A stretch of 16,829 nucleotides of DNA from NCBI GenBank assembly GCA_030951095.1, contig JAUZQI010000145.1:1-16829 (forward strand), read 5' to 3'. A program made the translations under genes and the position numbers. This document shows, piece after piece, positions 1-6,821 of this stretch; position 1 is the first letter of the stretch; each line of letters opens with the position of its first letter. Source of the stretch: Mariprofundus sp. (GTDB lineage Bacteria > Pseudomonadota > Zetaproteobacteria > Mariprofundales > Mariprofundaceae). A model generated the notes under the pieces. The model was not told where the DNA came from, did no database searches, and saw only the letters and a list, made by a program, of their open reading frames with translations.

Positions 1-59
1 ACGTAGGCTGAGCCAGCAGATTTACAGTCTGCCCCCTTTAGCCACTCGGGAACCTCTCC
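1..59 (-). tRNA. tRNA-Tyr (GTA), 3' part beyond the window
   Basis: Read on the minus strand the gene begins GGAGAGGTTCCCGAGTGG and carries an anticodon arm with anticodon GTA (plus-strand bases 23-25), flanked by a GCAGA/TCTGC stem, which is the tRNA-Tyr pattern. The sequence then enters what should be the long variable arm of a class II tRNA and is cut by the window edge, so about 59 of roughly 85 bases are seen. It follows tRNA-Thr(TGT) on the same strand. This is the order of thrU-tyrU in E. coli, where tRNA-Gly, a second tRNA-Thr and tufB come next, but those lie outside this window. Confidence 0.93.
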
Positions 60-110
60 GTACACGCCTTCACAAGTCTGACCTTACAGGTCAACCCAAA
101 AGGGCGCGCG

Positions 111-138
111 ATACTGCATATTTGCTGCGCACTGTCAA
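111..138 (-). promoter_or_regulatory. possible second promoter ahead of tRNA-Tyr
   Basis: On the minus strand a perfect -35 hexamer TTGACA (133-138) is followed after 16 bases by a weak -10, CAGTAT (111-116), and then a GC-rich discriminator (GCGCGCCC). Transcription would start near 104, about 45 bases ahead of tRNA-Tyr. The leader would include a small hairpin, TGACC-TGTAA-GGTCA (79-93). The -10 matches only 3 of 6 consensus bases, so processing of a tRNA-Thr/tRNA-Tyr co-transcript remains the simpler explanation. Confidence 0.3.
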
Positions 139-164
139 GTAATGCAGCAAAAATGACTAACAAC

Positions 165-240
165 TGGAGCCGGCAACAGGATTCGAACCCGTGGCCTGCT
201 GATTACAAATCAGCTGCTCTACCAACTGAGCTATGCCGGC
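165..240 (-). tRNA. tRNA-Thr (TGT)
   Basis: The minus strand folds as a complete 76-base cloverleaf. The acceptor 5' strand GCCGGCA pairs with TGCCGGC, the D-arm contains AGCTCAGTTGGTAGAGC, the anticodon arm reads CTGATTTGTAATCAG with anticodon TGT (plus bases 205-207), and the T-arm contains GGTTCGAATCC. The discriminator is T, and the 3' CCA is encoded (165-167). TGT reads ACA and, through wobble, other threonine codons. A promoter lies about 12 bases upstream, and tRNA-Tyr follows 105 bases downstream on the same strand. Confidence 0.97.
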
Positions 241-251
241 AAGGGTGGCGC

Positions 252-279
252 ATCATACCGAGCAGACAACTGAACTCAA
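252..279 (-). promoter_or_regulatory. sigma70-like promoter of the tRNA unit
   Basis: On the minus strand TTGAGT (274-279) is followed after 16 bases by TATGAT (252-257). The discriminator after the -10 is GC-rich (GCGCCACC), a feature of stringently controlled stable-RNA promoters. The predicted start is near 245, only a few bases ahead of the tRNA-Thr 5' end at 240. The remaining bases up to about 465 show no open frame with family resemblance and no other clear site. Confidence 0.6.
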
Positions 280-465
280 GCATGAATTCGGGATACCCTG
301 AAAAAGCCAGAGTGTCCGAGCAACTGACGGATATGCGCATGAATCAACTTCGTCAGCTCTTGATCTTATGAGCTTCTCTGGAAACATTTCTTTTACCCGC
401 ACAGCAGCCAGCCGGTGCTTGCACTGCAACAGGTTGCTCAGTCAAAATCTGCTCACTTTACTTAA

Positions 466-625
466 GGAAGCGCTGATCAAACCATGGTTCGCGATCCTGC
501 ATGTGTAATGAACGATTTCTTCGTTAAAGATTTGAGCCATAGCGGTGCTATGACTTGCAATCTTTGCCTTGAACTCATCCATTTCCCATTGCGGTCTCAT
601 CAAACCTGATTTAATCAGCGCTTCT
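466..625. mobile_element. fold-back MITE-like repeat, copy 1 (about 160 bp)
   Basis: The left end GGAAGCGCTGATCAAA and the reverse complement of the right end, AGAAGCGCTGATTAAA, form terminal inverted repeats. The centre is a hairpin, CATAGC-GGT-GCTATG (538-552). AAAGATT and AATCTTT lie symmetrically around it, and the symmetry centre of the ends (545.5) coincides with the centre of this hairpin. The whole element is therefore an imperfect palindrome. There is no coding frame inside. It begins just after the gene-free tRNA upstream region and ends 8 bases from the coaD stop codon. The ends reappear in the short element at 1220-1264. Termini of the type CTGATTAA are seen in IS5-like elements, but I cannot confirm that family here. 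No exact target duplication is evident. Confidence 0.65.
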
Positions 626-633
626 TCTCTAAC

Positions 634-1098
634 TCACAGACGGGGTAATACCACAGCCGGAACCAACGCTGAGACATCTCCGCCCATGCTGGATATTTCA
701 CGAATAAATCGGGAGGAAACAAATGTATAATCTTCTCGGGCCATGACAAAGACTGTTTCAATCTGCGCATCCAGTCGGCGATTCATAGTCGCCATCTGAA
801 ATTCATATTCGAAATCCGAAGCTGCTCGCAAACCTCGTAATATTGCTGTCGCATGGTACTGGTGGGCCAAGTCAACCAAAAGCCCGGAAAATCGCGCCAC
901 TTCGATTTTCGTCTCTGAAACAAATGTTTCACGCACCATGGAAAACCGAGTCTCGGCATCAAATAACGGCCCCTTGTTTGGGTTGTCCGCAACACCAACA
1001 ACGATACGGTCGAATAACTTCAACCCCCTGGTCACTACATCCACGTGCCCCAGCGTAACCGGATCAAATGTGCCAGGATAAATAGCAGTTCGTTTCAT
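634..1098 (-). CDS. coaD: phosphopantetheine adenylyltransferase
   Basis: CoaD transfers AMP from ATP to 4'-phosphopantetheine to give dephospho-CoA, the penultimate step of coenzyme A synthesis in the cytosol. The 154-residue protein opens with the nucleotidyltransferase signature YPGTFDPVTLGH (7-18, TLGH being the T/HxGH nucleotide-binding motif). It then shows the conserved RGLRAASDFEYEFQM stretch (from 88) and VSSRFIRE (127-134), equivalent to the ISSxxVR adenylate-binding motif. Length is close to the usual 155-165 residues, with a slightly short C-terminus. The ATG at 1098 is preceded by an AGAGGGAAG ribosome-binding site. It is transcribed in the same direction as mtnA but is separated from it by about 160 bases holding inverted-repeat elements, so co-transcription is uncertain. 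A fold-back repeat lies immediately downstream. Confidence 0.96.
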   Translation of the reverse strand: MKRTAIYPGTFDPVTLGHVDVVTRGLKLFDRIVVGVADNPNKGPLFDAETRFSMVRETFVSETKIEVARFSGLLVDLAHQYHATAILRGLRAASDFEYEFQMATMNRRLDAQIETVFVMAREDYTFVSSRFIREISSMGGDVSALVPAVVLPRL

Positions 1099-1123
1099 CG
1101 ATCTTCCCTCTCATAAGATATAA

Positions 1124-1221
1124 AGGATGCTCTGAAAAACTCAGCGTATCCGCGCAGTCCATGAATGGGCCGCCAAAAAAGTGCATGGAGATACTTATTC
1201 AGCGTTTCCATCAAGCATCCT
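1124..1221. repeat. short inverted-repeat element between mtnA and coaD
   Basis: AGGATGC (1124-1130) and its complement GCATCCT (1215-1221) bound a 98-bp stretch. Weaker matching continues inwards: CTCTGAAAAACTCAGC on the left, and TTATTCAGCGTTTCC read outwards on the right. The ends resemble degraded transposon termini, but the terminal match is only 7-8 bases and no target duplication is visible. The stretch forms most of the coaD upstream region, and I see no convincing coaD promoter in it. Confidence 0.35.
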
Positions 1222-1264
1222 AGGGAAGCGCTGATCAAACCAGATTTAATCAGCACTTTCCTAG
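1220..1264. repeat. 45-bp hairpin element, copy 2 of the GAAGCGCTGATCAAA repeat
   Basis: Two 20-base arms, CTAGGGAAGCGCTGATCAAA (1220-1239) and the complement of CTAGGAAAGTGCTGATTAAA (1245-1264), match at 17 of 20 positions around a 5-base loop. Read as mtnA mRNA, two of the three differences become G-U pairs, so the hairpin is strong. Both ends carry CTAG, which could be a 4-bp target duplication. The arms match the ends of the 466-625 element. The mtnA stop codon (1261-1263) lies inside the right arm. No T-tract follows on either strand, so it does not look like an intrinsic terminator. Confidence 0.6.
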
Positions 1265-2277
1265 CCACGCCAAAGCCCATGTTCACTGATAATACCGCTC
1301 AAATTGGCATTCGGGGTCACATCAAACGCCGGGTTGTTGGCCGGCACTCCCGGTGCTGCAACACGAACATGCTGAAGCCGACCTGCCCCATCCAGGCCAT
1401 CCATGTACAGCACTTCATCATCGTCACGCTGCTCAATCGGAATATCCCCTCCGCTCGGACAGCCTTTATCAAAGCTGGAGCATGGTGCGGCTACGTACAT
1501 CGGAATCCCATGTTCTCTAGCCGCTAATGACAAAGCATACGTGCCGATTTTATTGGCCACATCGCCATTGGCCGCAATGCGATCCGCCCCGACAACAATG
1601 GCATCAACCTTCCCATTCGCCATCATCCAGGCAGCTGCTCCATCTGCCTGAATGCGACAACCGATGCCCTCCTGAGAAAGCTCCCATGCAGTCAAACGGG
1701 CACCCTGCAGCCTTGGCCTGGTTTCATCCACCCATACAAATGGTTTTTCACCCGCCTGCACCAAATGATAAATGCCGGATGTTGCTGTTCCCCAGTCAAC
1801 TGCAGCCAGCCAGCCAGCATTGCAGTGAGTAAGGATTCTACGCTCCCCTACGGCAAGCAATTCAGCCATATACCCACCCATGCGCCGGTTAGCCTCTACC
1901 TCTGAGTCCGCATAACCTTGAGCACATTCAATCATTTGACTGGTTGTTGGGTATGTTTCTGCACATCTCTTCATCATATCACAGGCATGAAACAGATTAA
2001 CTGCCGTTGGTCTCGTCCCTCGAAAGCGCGGCAACCAATGATCAAAGAATTGTTCCTTATCTTTTTTCCAGGCCAACGCCAAGCCATAAGCTGCTGTGGC
2101 GCCAATACTTGGTGCACCTCGAACCTGCATTGACTCGATTGCTACTGCCGCATCTTCCGGATGATTACTAACCAGCTGCTCAAATCGGTGCGGCAAAAGC
2201 CGTTGATCAATCCACTGCATTCCGTCGGACTCAACATGCCAGTTCACAGCCCTGAAATGAAAGCCATTCACTCGCAT
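1261..2277 (-). CDS. mtnA: methylthioribose-1-phosphate isomerase
   Basis: MtnA converts 5-methylthioribose-1-phosphate to 5-methylthioribulose-1-phosphate in the salvage of methylthioadenosine. The 338-residue protein has the family motifs in order: WIDQRLLP (22-29), RGAPSIG (53-59), HCNAG (151-155, with the catalytic-type Cys152), DETRPRLQGARLTAWEL (from 194), GADRIAANGD (230-239, with the catalytic-type Asp232), IPIEQR and NPAFDVTP near the C-terminus. The region VAAPCSSFDKGCPSGG is slightly longer and more cysteine-rich than the usual VAAPxSTxD segment. The ATG at 2277 has an AGGA ribosome-binding site 8-9 bases upstream. The reading frame ends inside a repeat hairpin, so the last residues and the stop codon may have been supplied by an insertion. 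No other methionine-salvage gene is in view. eIF2B-alpha-like proteins are the only close alternative family, and the motifs favour MtnA. Confidence 0.93.
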   Translation of the reverse strand: MRVNGFHFRAVNWHVESDGMQWIDQRLLPHRFEQLVSNHPEDAAVAIESMQVRGAPSIGATAAYGLALAWKKDKEQFFDHWLPRFRGTRPTAVNLFHACDMMKRCAETYPTTSQMIECAQGYADSEVEANRRMGGYMAELLAVGERRILTHCNAGWLAAVDWGTATSGIYHLVQAGEKPFVWVDETRPRLQGARLTAWELSQEGIGCRIQADGAAAWMMANGKVDAIVVGADRIAANGDVANKIGTYALSLAAREHGIPMYVAAPCSSFDKGCPSGGDIPIEQRDDDEVLYMDGLDGAGRLQHVRVAAPGVPANNPAFDVTPNANLSGIISEHGLWRG

Positions 2278-2325
2278 GCATATATCCTGTTATGAAATAA
2301 CCACATGACTATATGTTTATAAATA

Positions 2326-2486
2326 GAGCCACTTGCAAAAGTCTGAGTGGGTGAATTGCAATCCCACTTCGAGTGAATTTTTGGAATGGAATGAGGAGCA
2401 TGGTGATGCCATTCTCCGAAATGCCAGTTCGGAAATGCGCCGGAGTGGGAAAGTAAATCGCCGTTCACGACTTTTGCAAGTGGCTC
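2326..2486. mobile_element. fold-back MITE-like element with perfect 18-bp ends
   Basis: GAGCCACTTGCAAAAGTC (2326-2343) is repeated perfectly in inverted orientation at 2469-2486. Both sides are flanked by AATA (2322-2325 and 2487-2490), a candidate 4-bp target-site duplication. The symmetry centre, position 2406, is also the centre of an internal hairpin, ATGG-TGATG-CCAT bounded by GGAG and CTCC, so the 161-bp element is a full-length imperfect palindrome. It carries no transposase, which is how a non-autonomous (MITE) element looks. It lies between the stop of parB and the start of mtnA and shares no ends with the 466-625 element, so it is a second family. Confidence 0.75.
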
Positions 2487-2506
2487 AATAGTTTATTTAT
2501 CAAAAT

Positions 2507-3355
2507 CTAGTTTCTCAGCTTGCGCAGGACACCATCAAGCTCCGCAGCTTGTGTATAGCGAATACGCATTTCACCAGAGCCATTTCTTTTACAAATAATA
2601 TCCACATGCAGGCCAAGTTTACGGGTCAACTCATCCTGCAAAGCCTCTACATCGGCATCCACTTCCTTATTCGTTTTTTCCGATGGCTCTTTGGCTGCTT
2701 TTTTAGCCTCCCGTTCCATTTGTCGAGCACTCCATCCATGCTCGACACAGTGACGCGCAAGGCGCTCTCCAACGGGCGCCGGAAGATTCACCAACGGGCG
2801 AGCCTGGCCCATGCTAAGCTCCCGTTTTTCAAGCAATTCTTTAATGGGGTCAGAGAGCTGAAGCAGGCGAATGAGATTGCTGACCTGAACCCGGGAAACC
2901 CCGATTTTCTCCGCGATTTGCTGTTGGGTACAGCCGAATTCATCCATCATTCGGCGGTAAGCCCGCCCTGATTCAACAGCGGTCAAATCATCTCGTTGTT
3001 CATTTTCTATAATTGCCAGTTCTAGTGCTTGTAAATCATTAACGTTTCGAATGACCGCAGGGATTTCTGTTAACCCGGCAGCCTGAGATGCACGCCAGCG
3101 CCTCTCTCCGGCAATCAGCTCATAGCCATCGCCCAGTGGCCGTAGTAAAACAGGCATCAAAACACCATCTTTTCGAATCGAGCCCGTCAAAGCCTCCAAT
3201 TGTTCATTCGAAAAACGGGTTCTTGGCTGATAACTGTTAGGGCTAATTTTTGATATAGGAATTTGCGTTGTCTGCCGCATCACTTCCGGAGTCGGCATAT
3301 CTCCCAACAAAGCATTCAAGCCGCGGCCCAGTCCACGATTTTTTGCTACTGCCAT
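2507..3355 (-). CDS. parB: chromosome-partitioning protein ParB (parS-binding CTPase)
   Basis: ParB binds parS, loads as a CTP-dependent sliding clamp and hands the origin to ParA for segregation. The 282-residue protein has the N-terminal ParA-stimulating motif RGLGRGLNALL (7-17). The CTP-binding N-domain carries GERRWRA (83-89) and ENEQRDDLTAVE (117-128), close to the common ENLQRxDLNPIE. A helix-turn-helix, TQQQIAEKIGVSRVQVSNLI, follows around 143-162. After a lysine-rich linker comes a C-terminal dimerisation domain. A strong ribosome-binding site, AGGAGG, precedes the ATG at 3355. It lies 161 bases downstream of parA on the same strand, wider than the usual close parAB spacing. Its cognate sites are seen at 4295-4310 and 6735-6750. 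Confidence 0.97.
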   Translation of the reverse strand: MAVAKNRGLGRGLNALLGDMPTPEVMRQTTQIPISKISPNSYQPRTRFSNEQLEALTGSIRKDGVLMPVLLRPLGDGYELIAGERRWRASQAAGLTEIPAVIRNVNDLQALELAIIENEQRDDLTAVESGRAYRRMMDEFGCTQQQIAEKIGVSRVQVSNLIRLLQLSDPIKELLEKRELSMGQARPLVNLPAPVGERLARHCVEHGWSARQMEREAKKAAKEPSEKTNKEVDADVEALQDELTRKLGLHVDIICKRNGSGEMRIRYTQAAELDGVLRKLRN

Positions 3356-3410
3356 AATTTCCTCCTACTGATGGATCGTAATAATACCGTTCAATGCCTT
3401 CTGGCTATCT

Positions 3411-3450
3411 GGAAAGGAAGATTTCTTACGCTTCCCTCCTAAAACTTTCC
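3411..3450 (-). other. hairpin in the parA-parB gap
   Basis: In the 161-base gap between parA and parB the minus strand reads GGAAAG ... CTTTCC (outer arms) with GGGAAG ... CTTCC inside. The left arm contains AGGAGGGAAG, a strong Shine-Dalgarno-like sequence with no start codon at a useful distance. The stretch upstream of it (3440-3490) is very AT-rich and may hold a separate parB promoter, but I could not find a convincing -35/-10 pair. It could be a leader structure controlling parB or simply decay of the spacer. Confidence 0.3.
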
Positions 3451-3516
3451 TTATAAATTAATAACTTACGAATAAATTGTTAACTTTTTCCATATTCGTA
3501 GGCACATAAGCCCCCA

Positions 3517-4302
3517 CTACACCTTTCTGCGATGCATGAACTCCCTGGCGACCGATAAATATGCCTGTGCCCCTTTTGATCGCACATCGTGATACATCAC
3601 CGGTATGCCATAACTCGGTGCCTCAGACAGTCGCACGTTTCTCGGTATAATTTGTTCATAAACCTGCGAACCAAAATATGCACGGACATCCTGCTCTACC
3701 TGGGCTGACAAATTATTGCGCCGATCCACCATGGTCAGCAAAATGCCTTCCATCGTCAAATCCGGATTTAGCGCCCCTCGAACACGTCGGATAGAATCCA
3801 TTAACTGCGCCAGCCCTTCCATAGCATAAAACTCCGTCTGCAAAGTAACCATCACATGGTCCGATGCGGTCAGGGCATTGACAGTCAATAAACTCAATGC
3901 CGGAGGGCAATCAATAAATACGTAATCAAAGCATTCGCCCTGATACGCTGAAAAAGACTGATGCAAGCGCAGTTCACGCCCCATTTCATTTACCAGCTCC
4001 ACCTCTGCCCCCGACAAGTCCACACTGGCCGGCAGTAAAAACAAACGGTCGCAATCTGTCTGAACAAAACTATCAGCTAGCGAACTATCACCCATCAATA
4101 CGTCATAGGTTCCATAAGTCACCTGTTGCTGATCTACCCCAAGCCCTGAGGTTGAATTCCCCTGAGGATCAAGATCAATCAACAGAACGCGTTGATCCAG
4201 CGCCGCCAGAGAAGCGGCAAGATTAATACTCGTTGTTGTTTTACCAACCCCTCCCTTCTGATTAGCTATTGCTGTCACAGGACCAAACCCCTGATGTTTC
4301 AC
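3517..4302 (-). CDS. parA: chromosome-partitioning ATPase ParA
   Basis: ParA is a deviant-Walker ATPase that binds the nucleoid as an ATP dimer and moves ParB-parS complexes. The 261-residue protein has KGGVGKTT (16-23, deviant Walker A with the signature lysine), LLIDLDPQGNSTSGLG (from 40) and FIDCPPALSLLTVNAL (about 129-144). It lacks the N-terminal helix-turn-helix found in plasmid type Ia ParA, as expected of a chromosomal Soj-type protein. The start is GTG at 4302, with GGGAGG six bases upstream. No in-frame ATG lies between that ribosome-binding site and the Walker A motif. This GTG sits in the middle of a parS site, so ParB binding would cover the start of the gene. rsmG ends 24 bases upstream on the same strand, suggesting an mnmG-rsmG-parA(-parB) operon. 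Confidence 0.97.
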   Translation of the reverse strand: MKHQGFGPVTAIANQKGGVGKTTTSINLAASLAALDQRVLLIDLDPQGNSTSGLGVDQQQVTYGTYDVLMGDSSLADSFVQTDCDRLFLLPASVDLSGAEVELVNEMGRELRLHQSFSAYQGECFDYVFIDCPPALSLLTVNALTASDHVMVTLQTEFYAMEGLAQLMDSIRRVRGALNPDLTMEGILLTMVDRRNNLSAQVEQDVRAYFGSQVYEQIIPRNVRLSEAPSYGIPVMYHDVRSKGAQAYLSVAREFMHRRKV

Positions 4303-4310
4303 GTGAAACC
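4295..4310. promoter_or_regulatory. parS site on the parA start codon
   Basis: TGTTTCACGTGAAACC matches the widely conserved parS palindrome TGTTTCACGTGAAACA at 15 of 16 bases. The central CAC/GTG supplies the GTG start codon of parA on the minus strand. The parA ribosome-binding site, GGGAGG, starts just beyond it. The position is usual for a chromosomal parAB locus, but the exact overlap with the initiation codon is notable. Confidence 0.93.
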
Positions 4311-4326
4311 TCCCGTTAAATAATCA

Positions 4327-4881
4327 TCATCTGTGCTGATAACAACGAACACACTGAATATTTTCTTCCGAATCATCCAGACAAACCGAATGTTCCCCCA
4401 ACATCGTCCAGCCATCGGCTTGAACCGAGCGGTGAGATCTAGGCACTGGCAACACGGCAATGGCTCCAGGGGCTACATGGCGCCCGCACATATCAAGCAA
4501 TCTGGCCTCATCGGCCACAGCTCGGGCAACACATATATCCACATGTAACGATGGCAATGCATTGATATCTGCATCATAAACCTCTGCAGTCAACCCCAGT
4601 GTTCTGATAATATGCCTGAGAAATTCGGCACGTTTCTTCCTTCTTTCCACCAATACTCCGGTTAATCCCTGCTTGGCAATAAGCAGTGGAATTCCAGGCA
4701 CGCCCATACCACTGCCAACATCCAGCAACCGGCCTTGATCCGGCACCCAACTGGATAATGCCAGCGACGGCATAATAAACCGGGTATTGAATATATCTGC
4801 ATCAGAAATCGAAGTTAAATTTAAGGCCTTTCTAAACTTCAAAACCTCAGAAACGAATGCCTTACATAAATCAGCCTGCAT
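4327..4881 (-). CDS. rsmG: 16S rRNA (guanine527-N7)-methyltransferase, short and divergent
   Basis: RsmG uses S-adenosylmethionine to methylate G527 of 16S rRNA. The 184-residue protein has the family core NLTSISD (21-27), the SAM-binding loop [16 protein letters not shown] (52-67) and [15 protein letters not shown] (78-92), plus VARAVA (118-123) in place of the usual SRAxA. It is about 20 residues shorter than the usual 200-215, mainly at the N-terminus. The conserved LKG after the final core strands is replaced by LPVPR, and HxxDS near residue 36 by RFIMPSL. The ATG at 4881 lies inside the end of mnmG (11-base overlap), with GAGG just upstream, so translation is probably coupled. Identity is secure from motifs and context; full activity is less so. 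Confidence 0.9.
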   Translation of the reverse strand: MQADLCKAFVSEVLKFRKALNLTSISDADIFNTRFIMPSLALSSWVPDQGRLLDVGSGMGVPGIPLLIAKQGLTGVLVERRKKRAEFLRHIIRTLGLTAEVYDADINALPSLHVDICVARAVADEARLLDMCGRHVAPGAIAVLPVPRSHRSVQADGWTMLGEHSVCLDDSEENIQCVRCYQHR

Positions 4882-6742
4882 GTTTTTTCCTCAAATGCAG
4901 CAATAGTGTGGTCAATGAAGCTGGCGTCACCCCTGAGACACGAGACGCTTGCCCCAGTGTCGCCGGCTGTACACTGTCCAACCGCTGCCTGCACTCAATA
5001 CTAAGCCCTTTCACTTTCGAATAATCAAATGAAGTTGGAATACATTCTGATTCCATCTTCTTGAACCGTTCAACTTCATTAAGTTGCTTATCCAGGTAGC
5101 CATCATAATGCAGTAGCGCCAACAAAGAATTCATATCCCGAGGATTCAATTCAATATTCATATCCAATAATATTACGGCCTTCATGGCATCGACATCACT
5201 ACGGTGGGTATAAGCAACCATACTTAATGCTTGCGCTGGAGCTGGTAAATTCAAGCCTTCCAACCGGCTTCTCCAAACCTTGCCCGTACCAATTATCGTC
5301 TCCTGTGCTAGCTTAAAACCACGCTCAAGACGTGATTGCCTTAGTTCAAACGCTTTCTTTCTCTCGCCACTGTACAAGCCTAATCGAATAGCTAAATCCC
5401 CTAGCCTCACATCCGCATTATCCTCCCGCAATTGCAGACGAAACTCTGCTCGTGAGGTAAACATCCGGTATGGCTCCGTGACACCTTTCGTAACCAGATC
5501 ATCCACCATCACACCCAAATAAGCCTCTGATCGATTTGGCACCCATGATTCCAGACCAATAGCACTGGCTGCCGCATTGATGCCGGCCAACAGCCCCTGA
5601 GCAGCCGCTTCCTCGTAACCGGTTGTCCCGTTTATTTGACCAGCATGGAACAGCCCTTTGATTTTCTTGGTTTCTAGTGTTGGCTTCAATTCGTTCGGAT
5701 CCACATAATCATATTCAATCGCATAGCCCGGGCGAATAATGACCGCGTTCTCCAAACCATGAATAGACCTGATGAATTTCCACTGAACATCAATTGGCAA
5801 AGATGTTGAAATACCGTTTGGATAAATTTCATGATGATCGCGTCCCTCAGGCTCTAGAAAAATCTGGTGGCTTGTTTTATCCGAAAAGCGAACTACTTTA
5901 TCTTCGATGCTGGGACAATAGCGCGGCCCAGCTCCAGTAATTTTCCCTGAATACATTGGCGACCGGCCCATATTAGCGCGTATAATATCATGCCCCTGCT
6001 CACTGGTTCTGGTTATCGCACATGACATTTGATCCTGTATCACTTCTTCATGCAGGCAGGAAAATGGCATCACCTCCGTTTCTCCTGCCTGCATTTCAAG
6101 CATAGCCCAGTCAATAGTCTTTTTATCCAACCTGGGCGGTGTCCCTGTTTTCAATCTCCCCAGATTAAATTCACGTTGATACAGTTCATCAGTCAAACCA
6201 ACTATAGGTGCATCTCCAGAACGGCCAGCAGGGATTGTTTTTTCTCCCACATGGATTAAACCACATAAAAAAGTCCCTGTTGTAAGAATCACGGTTGAGG
6301 CTCTGTGAGTAACACCAAACTCATCCTTTACACCAATCACGCAGTCACCTTTAAACAACAACTCCGATATTGTGCCCTGATGTAGCGATATATTGGCATG
6401 AGAATCCAGTAAATGCCGCATGACCATGTGATAAATACGCCGGTCACATTGTGCCCGGGTTGCCTGAACTGCAGGGCCTTTTCTGCGGTTCAAAACCCTG
6501 TACTGCAGCGCTGAACGATCGGCAGCAATCCCCATCAAACCTGAAAGGGCATCTACTTCATGCACCAAATGACCTTTGCCAATTCCACCAATGGCAGGAT
6601 TACACGACATTTTTGCAATCGTATCTAAATTTTGTGTAATTAAACGAACCTGCGCGCCACGACTGGCAGCACTCCAGGCTGCTTCACAGCCAGCGTGACC
6701 GGCTCCAACAACAATAACATCGACAATATCAGGGTGTTTCAC
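4871..6742 (-). CDS. mnmG: tRNA uridine-34 5-carboxymethylaminomethyl modification enzyme MnmG (GidA)
   Basis: MnmG is the FAD-dependent partner of MnmE. Together they install the cmnm5 group on U34 of tRNAs that read two-fold split codon boxes. The 623-residue protein has the FAD-binding [10 protein letters not shown] (13-22), the MnmG signature [20 protein letters not shown] (45-64), YCPSIEDK in the insertion domain, the FAD-contacting [18 protein letters not shown] region and a C-terminal helical domain beginning near DGYLDKQ, which binds MnmE. Length is typical (about 620-630). The start is GTG at 6742, inside a parS site, with a weak GGAG about 11 bases upstream. An ATG further upstream is out of frame. 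It is followed by rsmG in an overlapping arrangement. Its partner gene mnmE lies about 1.2 kb away, with prk in between. Confidence 0.98.
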   Translation of the reverse strand: MKHPDIVDVIVVGAGHAGCEAAWSAASRGAQVRLITQNLDTIAKMSCNPAIGGIGKGHLVHEVDALSGLMGIAADRSALQYRVLNRRKGPAVQATRAQCDRRIYHMVMRHLLDSHANISLHQGTISELLFKGDCVIGVKDEFGVTHRASTVILTTGTFLCGLIHVGEKTIPAGRSGDAPIVGLTDELYQREFNLGRLKTGTPPRLDKKTIDWAMLEMQAGETEVMPFSCLHEEVIQDQMSCAITRTSEQGHDIIRANMGRSPMYSGKITGAGPRYCPSIEDKVVRFSDKTSHQIFLEPEGRDHHEIYPNGISTSLPIDVQWKFIRSIHGLENAVIIRPGYAIEYDYVDPNELKPTLETKKIKGLFHAGQINGTTGYEEAAAQGLLAGINAAASAIGLESWVPNRSEAYLGVMVDDLVTKGVTEPYRMFTSRAEFRLQLREDNADVRLGDLAIRLGLYSGERKKAFELRQSRLERGFKLAQETIIGTGKVWRSRLEGLNLPAPAQALSMVAYTHRSDVDAMKAVILLDMNIELNPRDMNSLLALLHYDGYLDKQLNEVERFKKMESECIPTSFDYSKVKGLSIECRQRLDSVQPATLGQASRVSGVTPASLTTLLLHLRKKHAG

Positions 6743-6750
6743 GTGAAACC
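6735..6750. promoter_or_regulatory. parS site on the mnmG start codon
   Basis: TGTTTCACGTGAAACC again matches parS at 15 of 16 bases, with the same final C as the site at parA. Its central GTG is the mnmG start codon on the minus strand, and the downstream half encodes the first residues (M-K-H). The two parS sites are 2.4 kb apart and about 6-9 kb from oriC, where ParB centromere clusters are normally found. Confidence 0.93.
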
Positions 6751-6821
6751 ATACTCCATTCTGGCACCAAACAGGCCAAAGGCAATAAAATGGGGAAGCT
6801 AAGGTTTGACTAAACGACTAG

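Noticed and set aside
279-366. A minus-strand frame reading HIRQLLGHSG, similar to the C-terminal motif of tyrosine recombinases
   Set aside because: The frame is under 30 codons, is closed upstream by a stop, lacks other integrase residues and runs into the tRNA promoter. The likeness is probably chance, although an integrase remnant beside a tRNA gene cannot be fully excluded.
153-371. 72-codon plus-strand open frame across tRNA-Thr
   Set aside because: It is antisense to a tRNA gene, lacks a ribosome-binding site and has no family resemblance.
925-933. TGTTTCACG, a half parS-like sequence inside coaD
   Set aside because: The second half (CACCATGG) does not complete the palindrome, so it is unlikely to bind ParB specifically.
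1220-1264. The mtnA-end hairpin as an intrinsic terminator
   Set aside because: The stem is strong, but neither strand has a T-tract after it, and its ends match the nearby repeat family, so a mobile-element origin fits better.
2268-2468. 66-codon minus-strand open frame covering most of the 161-bp fold-back element
   Set aside because: It depends on the palindromic element, has no ribosome-binding site and overlaps the mtnA start; it does not resemble a transposase.
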